From contig MCFL01000022.1 of assembly GCA_002102555.1 (NCBI GenBank), positions 1 through 64,000 on the forward strand: 64,000 bases of DNA. The letters run 5' to 3'. The notes beneath the pieces were generated by a model that made no database searches, was not told the origin of the DNA, and saw nothing but the letters and a program-made list of their open reading frames with translations. The DNA comes from Catenaria anguillulae PL171. Its lineage: Eukaryota > Blastocladiomycota > Blastocladiomycetes > Blastocladiales > Catenariaceae. Shown here one piece after another: positions 43,601 through 54,258 of this stretch (positions are counted from its first letter, which is position 1; every line of letters begins with the position of its first letter). The translations under genes were made by a program, and so were the position numbers.

Positions 43601-46600
43601 AGCGCACTTGCTGTCCCAACTCGGCCAGCTCCTCGGTTGCCGTCTGCCGCCTCGTCTTGACACGTGTCACCTTGGCCGTCCTCGGTGGTGCGGCCCCACC
43701 AGCACCGCTGCTTACCGCCGAAGCACGCATGGCCGTAATTGCGGGCTGCGCACCCGCACGGCGCATATCCTCCATGTCAAACATGTCGGTCAGTTTGCTC
43801 TGCTGGCGCTGGTTGTTGACCCGGGTACGCAACCAATCTGGATGCTTGACGCGCGGAATCGGGTTGGTCACGCCTTGCATGGCGGCTGGAATCGTAATCA
43901 GCTTTTGCAACACGGATCCAAACCGCTCCTTGTAGTAGTCCCAATCAATCAACTCGCGCACATCCGGGTCGTGCAGCGTCGGGTCCTTGAGCCACTTGCG
44001 CAAAAAGTGCCGGCGAATCGCGGGCTCCGAGTGCAACAAGGCGACAGGTAGTGCGCGCTCGGCAACAGGTGCGCCGGCGGGCAAGCGGCAAACGAGGAAA
44101 TGACATGCGAGCTTGTCCTTGACCATTTCGGCGCCGAGCAATTCCGCCAGTCGCTTGGCCGTGGTGATGGCGGTTGACTTTTGGCCCTCGTACTCAGAAA
44201 GCGACTTGGACATGTTCTTGTTTTCGGAAATCAAGTCAATCAACTCGGCATCCGCGACAGTGGCGCCCTTGCAATCCATGATGTCGAGCCACTCGTTGGC
44301 CACCTGCGCGACCGCCGCATAGCACTCTTCGAGCGTGGTGCCCTTGAGAAACACGGAGAAAATCTGCTGCTGAAAGATCTTGATGAGCTTGAGCTCACCG
44401 CGGCGCTTGACCTCGAATCCCTTCAACTCGGCCAGCGACCCATCCTCGTTGAACACAGCGTAGCGCTTCTTGAGCAACTTGTCCTCCTCGGTAGAGGCGG
44501 GCAAGATCATGGCCTTGTACGGACCGTCAACCTCAAAGAAGATTGAGTTTTCGGCCCAAATCGACCATCCGTCCGCCGACTTGCCACTCGTGTCCCGTGC
44601 TTGGTACTGGTGGTTGGTGAACGTGTCATGGACCAAATGGTTCAGCATGGTGCACGGGTACGACACGACAATCTTTTTCCCCTTGGCCGTCTTGAAACTA
44701 AAGTTTTCGGGGAAGGATGCAGGCAAGATGCACCAAATGCCGTCCGTATCCAACTCGAGCGGCCGCCCGACTTGTTCGACAAGCTCGCGCGCCAGCTGAA
44801 TGATCTTTGCACCCGTGTGGCACACGATACCACCCATTTCCATGGAATACCACCGTGATCCCTTGCGCATGACGTAGCCGTAGAACGAGTTGAGAATGCA
44901 CTTGTGCGCCAACTGCAGCGAGTCCATGACGACCACCATCTTTTTGCCCTCGGCAATCCCGGCCGTGTCCCCAGCTTGCGACGCCGCGTCCAACTTGCCC
45001 TTCCACACCTTCAATAGGCCCTTGTACTCGTACCGACGATCGCGAAACTGGCGCACCGTATCAATGTAGAAAGGGTTTTCGCGCTGACAAACGGTCGACG
45101 TCTTGAGCACCACCTCGGTCTCGTGAATGCGCTTGTACACCTTGCGCGAGTACTCGGCAAGTCGCTTGTTGAGCAGGGCTTCTTGCTGCTGCTTGCCCAT
45201 GTCCTTCCACCCGGGCTCGTTTTCGCGCAACCCGCGCACAAGCGTCTGGTAGTCGCCCATGTCGGCCGGATAGTACTCGCCGCGCCACCGCCACTCGAGC
45301 TTGCGCTGGCACTGGTTGGCGGGGTCGTTGTAGTCGCACGACGCACACGCTGCCTCATCGACCATGGCGTCGGGCTGCAGCCGGTTGGTCAGAATGATGT
45401 TTGGGTACATGGCTGCCACGTCCAAGTGATAAATCAATGGCGGCTCGATCCGGTTGGGTGTGGTGCGGAGGTCGTCGAGGGCCGCCAAGATGGCGTTCTT
45501 AACCTCGTCAAAGTTGGTCACATCGTTTGGGTCCACCTTGTGTTCCACCTCCAGCGTAAACTTGAGCGCACGCTCGACATCCTTCATGAGCTTGGTCACC
45601 GTGGCGGGATCCACCTTAAACTTTGTTGGAATGTCGGATCGAAACACGCCCGCCTCGAGCGCTTCGACGTGCCCTCCGACATATGACTCGGACGTCAACA
45701 AATGGCCCTTGTAAAACTGGCCAGTGGCATCCACGTGCTTGTTGGGCATGAGCACGCCTGCCTTGAATGCCTTGACCATGAGCAGCGACTCGCAAAGCGT
45801 ACCCGACCCCTTGCGCAAGACCTCGTCCGGGTTCATTGGAATGATGTTGCACAGCGAAAAGACAAACGGGTGCACATACTTCATGTACAGGTAGTAGGTT
45901 GCAACGGCATCCGACACCGAGTATTGCGCAAGCACCTGCGGCTTTTCCTGTGCGTACGGTACCATGAGCTCTGGATCCAACTCGATGGGATTGTACCCTA
46001 ACTTTGCCGTGGTCACAGCCTTCAAGCCGTGCGATCCCGCGGGCAGGTATGAGTCGCGCTTGACCCACCGGAATGCGTCGGAATGATGCGCATAATACGA
46101 CTTGTACTCGTCGTTTTCGTCCTTGAACCACCCGATGGTGGCGCGCATGTCAATGCCGTGAGCCGCTGCACGCGTTTCGACAAATGGCCAGTCGAAAAAG
46201 TCGCCGTTGTACGTGACAATGACGTGCGGTTTGACCTCGATGATGTGGTCAAAGAAACGGTCCAGCAACCCGCGCTCGTTGGCCTCGTTGAAGACGACAA
46301 AGGGACCTTCGAATTCCGGTTTGGGCGTGTAATCAAAGTCGTCAATGTCTTCAGAGACAATCTCGCGGTTGGTGATGAGGTATCCCTGAAAGACGATAAG
46401 TCAAGTCAGAAATGCGGTGAAAGTCGACCAGAGATTGAGGGCTTGTACGCACCTGGCCGTCGATAATGTACGAAATCATCATGATTTGGTCATGGCTGGC
46501 ATCGGGAAACTTGAGCGGAAGCTTTGTCGTCTCGATATCAAAGGCGAGAATGACAGGATCGGGAGGTAGGAGCTTGTCAGGCTGAGGTGCAATTTCAGTG

Positions 46601-47740
46601 ACACCGTTTTCCGACACAACCATGTACCACAAACCGACACGAAGGTCTGCAAATGCGCGGGGTCAGAACAACAACGTTGATTGAGAGGCCGAAAAAAAAA
46701 AAACGATTCAACACACCGAGATCCATGGCCACGCGCAAATAGTACGGTACGTCGTACTCTCGCACATCCACAATCATACTCAGCGGATCCGTGTTGCGAG
46801 CGGCCGCAGCCGCAGCAGCCGCTGCAAATCCGCCCGTGGCTGACGACGATCCTGCGAGCCCACCAACTTGAACATTCATGCTCGAGTCGTACGCAACAGC
46901 GTCCGAGTCGCTGCGCGACGATTGGTTGCGAACCGCAGCCAGCATGTCTTTGCGGACGCGCAGCAGGTCCTGCACGTTGCGAAAACTGAGCTTGAGGACG
47001 ATGCGTTTGAGGCCAAGGAGGTGATTGGGCTAGCCGATTTGTGTGCGAATCAGGTATTGAAAGAGTGAGCGTGTGGGCTACCGCTGCAAGGACGGTTAAT
47101 CGCGTACGAACCATATCGAGATCTTCTCGCTCGGCCCAGGTGATGGACTCGATGGTCGACTCGTACATGCGCTTGAGATACTCTTCCACATCCGCTTCTG
47201 TCGATGGCTACACACGCACACAAGCACATGCCGCAATTTTCATCAGCGTCCCCAGCCAGACAGACGTGCAAACACATGGCAAGCCAACCGCACCTTGCAC
47301 ATCAAGTAGAAATACGGACTGTACACCACAGTGCTCTTGAAAGTACTCCCATCATCCGCAATAAAGTAATAATCCACCGCCGACCGCCCGCTTGGCCACT
47401 CCTCGTCGCGAACCGTCGTTGCCTGCATGTTGACCATCCACCCAGAAATGCCCGGTCCATTGTACCGAGCAAATCCCATCTTTTCATCCATGGCATCTCG
47501 CTCTCCAATCACCTTGAACCGCTCCTCGGATTTCGCCAGTGCGTCCAAGTCCGGGTCGGTGCCCGATGGTGGGCCATTGTCGGATCCCTTGAAGTTTGTT
47601 CCGCCCGGTGGCCGCCGCCGAGGATTGGCACGCACATTGAGATTGTTGCCGCCGCCTCGGCCGCGGTGGGCAGAACTGCCGCCGCGACGGGAGCTTGGGA
47701 CCAGGCCGAATGTGCCTGATCGTGATCCGGATGAGGACAT
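40662..47740 (-). CDS. POL2: DNA polymerase epsilon catalytic subunit
   Basis: Leading-strand replicative polymerase with proofreading exonuclease, nuclear. Join on the minus strand: 47294..47740, 47112..47207, 46717..47029, 46453..46646, 40662..46385 (2257 aa; yeast Pol2 has about 2200). N-terminus: a Gly/Arg-rich stretch, then [15 protein letters not shown]. Exonuclease motifs: [17 protein letters not shown] (Exo I), [13 protein letters not shown] (Exo II), [13 protein letters not shown] (Exo III). Polymerase motifs: [18 protein letters not shown] (A) and [10 protein letters not shown] (C). The CysX iron-sulfur patch reads [13 protein letters not shown]. The large inactive second polymerase half follows, then two C-terminal cysteine clusters, CTACQY...CPEC and CTKC...CPCSG, which bind the B subunit. 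All catalytic acids appear intact and no frame break is seen across 5.7 kb of exon 5. Confidence 0.97.
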
Positions 47741-48122
47741 GGTTGTGTGGATTGGTCAGGCAGAGCGGCCGATGGAGGGCTGTTGAAGTATTTGCGAGGC
47801 CTATTGCTGTATGATATGCATTGCAGTCATGGATATAAGTAAGTGACGTTTTGCATTATGTACGCAAAACTGCGAGACGAGTCGAAACGCGGAACAGAGA
47901 CGAGTGACTGTGATCAGGCTCAGATCGGAGGCCCACACGATGCTGTAGTTTGCACGAGCGACACGCGAGACATGATGAACCCAAGAATGTTTTGCTGATG
48001 TGATTCCATAATCTGCAATCTATGTACATCGCATTGTCACGGGCACGCGCACATTTCCTCGCCCTTCATCACTCTATCTCGGCGTCACACAATCTCAGGC
48101 TATTCCATACACCTGTTCATGG
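47741..48122. other. Intergenic region, no gene seen
   Basis: Lies between the POL2 start and the stop of the next minus-strand gene; it should contain the POL2 promoter. No conserved element was identified. Confidence 0.4.
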
Positions 48123-49550
48123 CTACCTGCCACCTGCACCCACATTATCCCGAGCAATCAGCTCCTTCCTGACCTGGCTCATATCCACAGGCGCACGTTT
48201 ACTGTTCGCCGTCTTCAAGCATATCGTCTCGTGCTTGGCCACACGATCCGGAGCAAACGACCGCCCGCAGTGCGTGCATGCAACAAAGCCTTCAGGCGGT
48301 GGGCCTCGTGCTGGTTTACTGCTTGCCGGTTCATTTTGCGGAGGAGGAGGAGGAGGAGGAACCTGAGCTGCAGGTGGTGGCGACGCTTTGCGGCGTTTAG
48401 TTTGAGGGGCAGTTGGTTGAGGTGGCGCAGGTTGTTGCTGTTGTTGTGGTATGGGTGGAGAGGATTTGGATGGTTTGGTCTTTGTGGGAGCGGATTTTTT
48501 CGTGGAGTGTGATTGTTGTAATGGTGCTGACGCTTGAGGAGGAGGCGACGGTTGATACATCATTTGCTGTTGCAGCACATAGTGTTGTTGCTGCTGCTGA
48601 GCATAGAATGCTTGCTGTTGCTGCTGTAGCTGCCAGTCTTGATTCGGCGGAGCAGACGACGGATACATGTACCCACCTTGGAGCGGTGGTGCTCCTGCAG
48701 ATTGTGCTGGTTGACGGTTCAGTGAATTGGATCTCGACTGATGTGCAGAATGAATCTTGTTGACAACCGATGGGGCCAATGGAGGCGGCGAATTGGACAT
48801 CCAAATCGGAGCCTGGTGTTGCTGCTGGCCTGGGTACTGCGGTTGCGGCGGATACGGCAACATGGGCTGTTGATACGCCATGGAATCGGTCGATGCGTGC
48901 CGACCATGACGCGCCTGCTGCTGCTTCCCACCACCAGTCCCACTCCCACTCCGCCTGCGACTTGATCCGCCCATACTGGAATTGTTGGACCCGCTTCTGG
49001 AGCGTGTTCCTTTGCCCTTTGCCGATGTAGGTCCCGCCAGCCCCGGGCCTGACGCCAAAATGGACGAGCGTGTGGCCGGATAAATGGACTGCAGGTTGGG
49101 AATACTCGACCCAAACTGTGACTTGACAAGCGACGAGCGTGAAGGGACTGTGTGCACCCTCTGTTGCTGCTGCTGATTGAGAGCCATGCGCGCAGCTGGA
49201 TCGAGGGCAAGTGCAGCTGCTTCGGCAGCATGCAGTGTTCGCGGGCTCATGGGCTTTTTACCCATCATGCGTTCATACTCTAGATGCAAATTAGGCGGCG
49301 GTGGACCTGGGCCGACGTGAGAAGATGGGGGTCCGCTGCCAAAGCCGGTGTTGCGATGGTGCGCAGCGGATCGGTGGCCATGATTGCCGGGCTTTGGTTG
49401 CGAGCTCAAGGACACGTCGTCTTGCCGGACGGATTCAAAGAAGGAACGGAGTTTGCCTGTGCCGTGAATGCGGTCTGTCGGTGAAGAGGAGCCCGGGAGT
49501 GCGGGAGGTGAGGAGGTTGGTTGGTAAGGGAGGACGTTTGTGCTTGTCAT
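48123..49550 (-). CDS. ZC2HC-type zinc-finger protein, glutamine-rich
   Basis: A single exon from MTSTNVLPYQPTS at 49550, 475 aa. Almost the whole protein is low complexity: Ser/Pro/Gly tracts, several Gln runs (up to five in a row, as in LNQQQQQRV and YAQQQQQHYV), and a Pro-rich segment. One short folded element near the C-terminus reads FVACTHCGRSFAPDRVAKHE followed by TICLK, a C2HC finger (Cys-x2-Cys, then His, then Cys) of the ZC2HC1 type. The disordered body with a single C-terminal finger is typical of that family, whose function is poorly known. The frame remains open upstream of the chosen Met, but that part has no conserved sequence. Stop is TAG. Confidence 0.7.
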   Translation of the reverse strand: MTSTNVLPYQPTSSPPALPGSSSPTDRIHGTGKLRSFFESVRQDDVSLSSQPKPGNHGHRSAAHHRNTGFGSGPPSSHVGPGPPPPNLHLEYERMMGKKPMSPRTLHAAEAAALALDPAARMALNQQQQQRVHTVPSRSSLVKSQFGSSIPNLQSIYPATRSSILASGPGLAGPTSAKGKGTRSRSGSNNSSMGGSSRRRSGSGTGGGKQQQARHGRHASTDSMAYQQPMLPYPPQPQYPGQQQHQAPIWMSNSPPPLAPSVVNKIHSAHQSRSNSLNRQPAQSAGAPPLQGGYMYPSSAPPNQDWQLQQQQQAFYAQQQQQHYVLQQQMMYQPSPPPQASAPLQQSHSTKKSAPTKTKPSKSSPPIPQQQQQPAPPQPTAPQTKRRKASPPPAAQVPPPPPPPQNEPASSKPARGPPPEGFVACTHCGRSFAPDRVAKHETICLKTANSKRAPVDMSQVRKELIARDNVGAGGR

Positions 49551-51135
49551 CGTGAAGATATATAGGCTGTGCTCAAAAGAGAAACTTGAAAAAACGTCGC
49601 GTCCAAGGAGAGCTATTGGTACATTTGACTGCGTCGGGTGATGTGTGAAATGAATGAGGGAATGACGTGTTGCAGTTGGTTGTTTCCTCGCTGTACTGTC
49701 CAGCCGCTGGTGACAAATCGAAGGATGGCTATGTACAGTACACATATCCTTACCGACTTCTGCAGGAATTCGAAGAAGCAGAGCCAGAGAAAAAATGCGA
49801 ACAGAATCGGCCAAGGAGCGCGTTTGGTCCGTCCCTCGATCGTTCATGATGAGCTCCTGAAGGTAAATGTGTCGTGGCACGTTTTCCTGTCCGACTCGCT
49901 TTCCACTCTCGCGTCTCACCGTGAGGGCGTCGGTGGGTCGGTATGTCTTCATGGGTATATGGGGCAAGGGCTCTTCTCTCAGTCGTTGAGCTTTCATGAA
50001 GGACTGTTCAATCCCGAGTCCAGACTCGCAATGAATGCGAACGTTTCGTCACGACAAAAACAGGTCATTGACTTTGCGGCTTTCTCGCTCACCGACAGAA
50101 CCCGACTCAAAAAAACGTGTCTCGCCCTGGGCCGCAATAGAGCTGCCCGGGACGGAGGGCGGCTGAACGTCTCCCAAGCGCGACCTGAAATTTTTAACGG
50201 CCCTCCTCCCGTCCTCTGTACCCATCCCCACCTCCCACTGCTCCGTCGCCCGGCGACTAATCCACACATGACCTTTTCTTGCAAAACCTCGCAAGCGTCT
50301 CACGGTACGCGCTCCACCTCATTTTCTTAACGAATCCCAATCCTTCGCCGCTGCATCTCTTTGTGCCTCCCCCCCCCCCCTGCCTGTCATTCTGCGCTGC
50401 TGCCAACTCCTGGCGGCGCGGCCACCTTGTGCAAGAGGATTCGAGGACGCGAGGCGGATAGAGGCGGATGCCAAATGCAAGTGATCACGCGGATTTTGGT
50501 CTTCATGAAATGCCTGTAAAAGCCATGTTTTTCCGTTTCGCCTTGTTTTCGGGACCCGATCGATCGCTCATTGTTCGGGTCCGATTCGCCATTGATTTTC
50601 TGCTAAAAATTCCCACACGGCCCGCGATTCCCGCGACACTTTGCCTTTGCCGGGTGACTCGACGTTGACGACGAATGGGCTCTCTAAATTTACTTTGCCT
50701 CATCCCAACACGTTCAAAACATCAAACCAGATTGGTTGCACTTTGGCCCAAACATAGACTGACTGATCGGAACATCCGGCTTGTCCTTCCACATCCCTCA
50801 CTTTTCCCACACACGTGCTGTGTGTCGATGTGGTGTGTGTGCAAACAACAGACATCACCAACACCGCTGTTCGCACCAATCCAGCCATCGGTCGACCACG
50901 AGTACAAATTCCCACCCGGGCCCGACCCGCCATCCTTGGCCGCCGACACTCCAAACTCATCGGCCGTCAGCTCACCCTAGCCACCCTCGTCTTGGTCCTC
51001 ATCACCGCCCCCGTCGTCATCCTCGGCAACGCCCAGCGCAGGCTCCACCTCCCAGCTCCACACTTTGTTGTGGGCCTATCCGACCACCAGCACCCGCTCA
51101 CCGCCTCGCCCTCGTCCTTGTCCTCAACCTCCATC
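49551..51135. other. Long intergenic region with a C tract
   Basis: No conserved gene found in 1.6 kb. A run of about 12 cytosines lies near 50370. From 50815 the frame of the next gene is open and encodes a possible membrane segment (LTLATLVLVLITAPVVILG) but has no ATG, so an unrecognised upstream exon of that gene could lie here. Confidence 0.4.
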
Positions 51136-52197
51136 ATGACTGCTGCTGCCGGCCCATCCTTCACCTCTGCCTCGGCCACTGCCCTGCGCGCCGCCTCGCG
51201 CATGCTATGCATCGGGCACCGCGGCATTGCCGCGCTGTACCCGGAAAACACGCTGCCGTCGCTCGTGGCGGCCCTGGACCAAGGCGCCGACGGCATTGAG
51301 CTCGACATTCGCTTGACGCTCGACAATGAGGTGATTGTGATGCACGACCCGACTTTGGATCGGTCGACCAATGCCACGGGCAATGTCCGAGATTGGACGT
51401 GGGACCGCATGCAGCGCGAGGGCGTGGTGGCGAAAAAGACGCATTTGGGGTATGGCGAGTGTTTTGGGGAGGGGCCCGCGGCGGCCGTCAAGCCCGAGGA
51501 GCACAAGGATGCTGGGCCAAAGGAGGCGCCGATTCCGAGGTTGGTGGATGTTTTGGATATGCTTGTTGAGTATCCAAGGGAGGTTGGGTGTATCATTGAC
51601 ATCAAGGCATGGATTTTTGACTTGTGGCATCATTGTTCCCACGCATTCAAGGTCGGACTCACACCATTTCTCTTGGTGGATTAGTGGGACAACCCCTTGT
51701 CCATCATGACCCACTTGCACACCATCCTGACTCTTCCTCGCTACACAGCCTTGCTCCCACGCATCACGCTCGGCATCTGGTCGCCACACTTCATCTTTTC
51801 TCTTCCGCCCACGTCGCTCCCCGTCAAGCGATCCTTCATTGGATCCAACCTGACTTTGGCGCGGCTGTGCTCGCGCGCCGTCGACACGTTTTCGCTCGAC
51901 ATGGACGTAGTGCTCGCCAACCCCGACTGGGTCCGCGCGCGCAAGGCCAAGGGGTACACGATCACGACGTGGACGGTGGATGGTGAAGCAAAGATTGCCA
52001 ATGTGATGGCACAAGGGTTGGTGGACGGTATCATTACGGATTGCGTGGGCCAGTGCTTGAGTGTGCGTGATGAGGTCAGGAGGGTTGAGCAGGCGCTTGT
52101 GCAAGAGGAGGAGGCAAAGGTCGCTGCGCTAGAGGGAGCCGAGGCCGTGGTGGTCAAGACGGCGCACCAGGTTGTGGTGGCGGCGGCGGACGCATGA
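51136..52197 (+). CDS. Glycerophosphodiester phosphodiesterase (Pgc1-like)
   Basis: GDPD-fold enzyme that hydrolyses glycerophosphodiesters or, in the fungal Pgc1 branch, phosphatidylglycerol. Join: 51136..51606, 51685..52197 (327 aa). Catalytic motifs: MLCIGHRGIAALYPENTLPS, GADGIELDIRLT, VIVMHDPTLDRSTN. Later segments include IIDIK, RITLGIWSPHFIF and AKGYTITTWTVDGEAKIANV, then GLVDGIITDCVG, as in Pgc1. The intron has no GT donor; the best solution is a 78-nt GC-AG intron (AAG|GCATGG to TTAG|TGG). The upstream frame is open and holds a hydrophobic segment without an ATG, so a longer membrane-anchored form from another exon is possible. The C-terminus after ~290 is charged and not conserved. 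Confidence 0.85.
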
Positions 52198-52563
52198 GAT
52201 CGAAAAATGCTTTTGCCGTGTTGTAAGTCAATATTTGTTTGTTGCTGTTGGCCGTATCCTCTTTCCCCGCTCCTTTTCTTGTCGAGTATCTCCTTTGCTA
52301 TCCATTATTCCCCATTCTCGCTCGCTCTAATGCTTCATTCTTGCTCTCTTGATTCAATCCTTGTTTGCCACTTTGCTTGATGCTGTTTCCGCCTGTCATG
52401 GTTATCCATACACTGGTTCCCGGTCCCGCCGTGCGCACGTATTGTGCGTCCTCCCACACGTTGCTTTACTCTGGTCCTGTCTGAGTTACAGTATTTACAA
52501 TAAACGCTACAAGTACATTGCGAAGAAAACCGGCAGGTCACACACACGCACACACAAGTCGCT
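52198..52563. other. Short convergent intergenic region
   Basis: 3' ends of the GDPD and Atp11 genes meet here. It is T- and C-rich with no coding frame. Confidence 0.45.
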
Positions 52564-53771
52564 CTAATCCCGCTTGCTACTTGCCTCGGCCGCCTCGGCG
52601 GTTCCCTCCGTGTGATTCTCGACAGCAGCCTGGTTCTTTTTTGCCTCCATCCGAGCCCTCACCACCGCCAACACATTATCGAAATCAAAGTCTGCGGGCG
52701 CCGTGTACATCTGCTCCACGAGGGCATACTCTTGGTCAACGTAAAAGTTGCGCATGCCCTGAGTGAGCCGCTTTTGCGTCTCGAGCGAGCACGTGTTGAC
52801 GTCGCCCTCGCCGTGCACAAACACAATGCCCTTGGAGTCCATGAGGTCCGTGTAGTAGGTCAAGGTGAAGAGCACGGGAGCTTCAGCGCCGTGCGTCTTG
52901 TATGCGAGCATGGAGGTGAAGAAGGATTGGTGGCCAGAGTGCTGCAGCAGGAAGGTTTCTGCGTCGTCGCCTTTGAAGACTGGAAGGACAAACTATGGTA
53001 TGTGGGGAATTATAAGCATGAAGGAAATCGCATGACGTTGAACAGAGAGAGTAAGTGTACCATGGGATACTTTTTCGCCCGAGCATGCATCACCACATAC
53101 GTCTCCTTTGGAATCACGGCCGCAATGTTCTTCTTGCCGACATGCCCGGCAATCCACAACTGCTCAATAAACTCTGGACTTTCGTCCTTGATCTTATCCA
53201 AATGCAGAATGTCGCCCAAGGGCTTGACGTGCGGCGGCAACACGCCCGTGCCGCCGACCCCTTCGGCGGCCAAATCAGCCTCGGCCGCACGCTTCTCCTC
53301 CTCGATCGCACGCTGCTTTGCCTCGGCCTCCTCTGCGTCCCTGCGCGCCCGGTACGCTGCCATCATCTCCTCGATGGAAGCGTACCCTTGCGCTTGTGCG
53401 CGGGCCAGCAGTTTCTCTTTGTATTTGTCTTCAAAGTTGGGCGGGGTTGGCGACACGTACGATCTGGCGGCGGTCGCGGTGGAAGTGGATGTGGGCGAGG
53501 GCCCCACGGCGACGCCCGCGAGTGATACGGCAGACCGGGAGCCGCCAGGGCAGCTGCACGGAGGCCGAGCGAAGCGGCAGCCGGGCGGGCAGTGCTGGCG
53601 GCGCGGAGCATGGATGAGGCTTGCGTGAGGAGCGGTGAAGAGTGCATGGTAGGGGCGGCGGCAGGAGCAGTGGCAGTGGCTGGCAGTGGCTTTGTGGTTG
53701 ATTTGCGCTTGGGCGGCATAGTAACTGACGACGAGATGGAGGCGAACGATGTGTGCAGGGGATGGCGACAC
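52564..53771 (-). CDS. ATP11: ATP synthase F1 assembly factor 1 (Atp11/ATPAF1)
   Basis: Mitochondrial chaperone that holds the F1 beta subunit before hexamer assembly. Exons on the minus strand: 53061..53771 and 52564..52992, joined at KYPM|FVLPVF. Seen: FEDKYKEKLLARAQAQGYAS, a charged Glu/Ala helix, PLGDILHLDKIKDESPEFIE, AAVIPKETYVVMHARAKKY, then after the intron FLLQHSGHQSFFTSMLAYKT and LTYYTDLMDSKGIVFVHGE. The N-terminus is uncertain. The core frame is open to ATG 53771, but a neighbouring frame from ATG 53719 or 53647 encodes a much better mitochondrial presequence (MLRAASTARPAAASLGLRAA) and would join the core with one missing base near 53540. Confidence 0.88.
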
Positions 53772-54258
53772 ACAGGCGGCGGGGGGGGGGGGGCAGCGGC
53801 GCTGTGCGGGTGATGGATGACGTGGATGTCAAGTGTGGTTCATTTAAGCTTGATTCATGTCACGACGATGACTATGCATCTGCCTTGCATGCTCATTATG
53901 TTGAAAACATGGAATGGATGATGGTGTCTGATGGATAAGGTGGCAATGGTTGGGGATGATCGACGGCCCAACACCAGGTCATCATCTCCAAATTGCTCAA
54001 GTTTTGGAGTGATGTGAAACAATGATCAGATTGCAATTCGCATTGGCGGTATGGTATGCCTCGTTTCTCTCCAAACATCCCGTCTCCCACTCGCCCAACT
54101 TGGCGCACATTGACTATAAGCCGTATTTACACCATTTCTTGCGGCTTTGGTCAGCACACCTCGTCTCTGTCACCATTCCGTTCCCACTCGGGTGCCCAGC
54201 TTGCGCTTGCTTGTCGTGATCTGCTACGCGCTCTCCGAGCTTGTTCTCAGTCAGACCC
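53772..54258. other. Intergenic region with a G tract
   Basis: Contains a run of about 13 guanines near 53781-53793. No conserved frame. It lies between divergently transcribed genes. Confidence 0.4.

Noticed and set aside
51652-51684. A 33-nt GT-AG intron in the GDPD gene
   Set aside because: Far shorter than any other intron in the window, and it would leave an unconserved 15-residue insert in the domain. The 78-nt GC-AG intron fits better.
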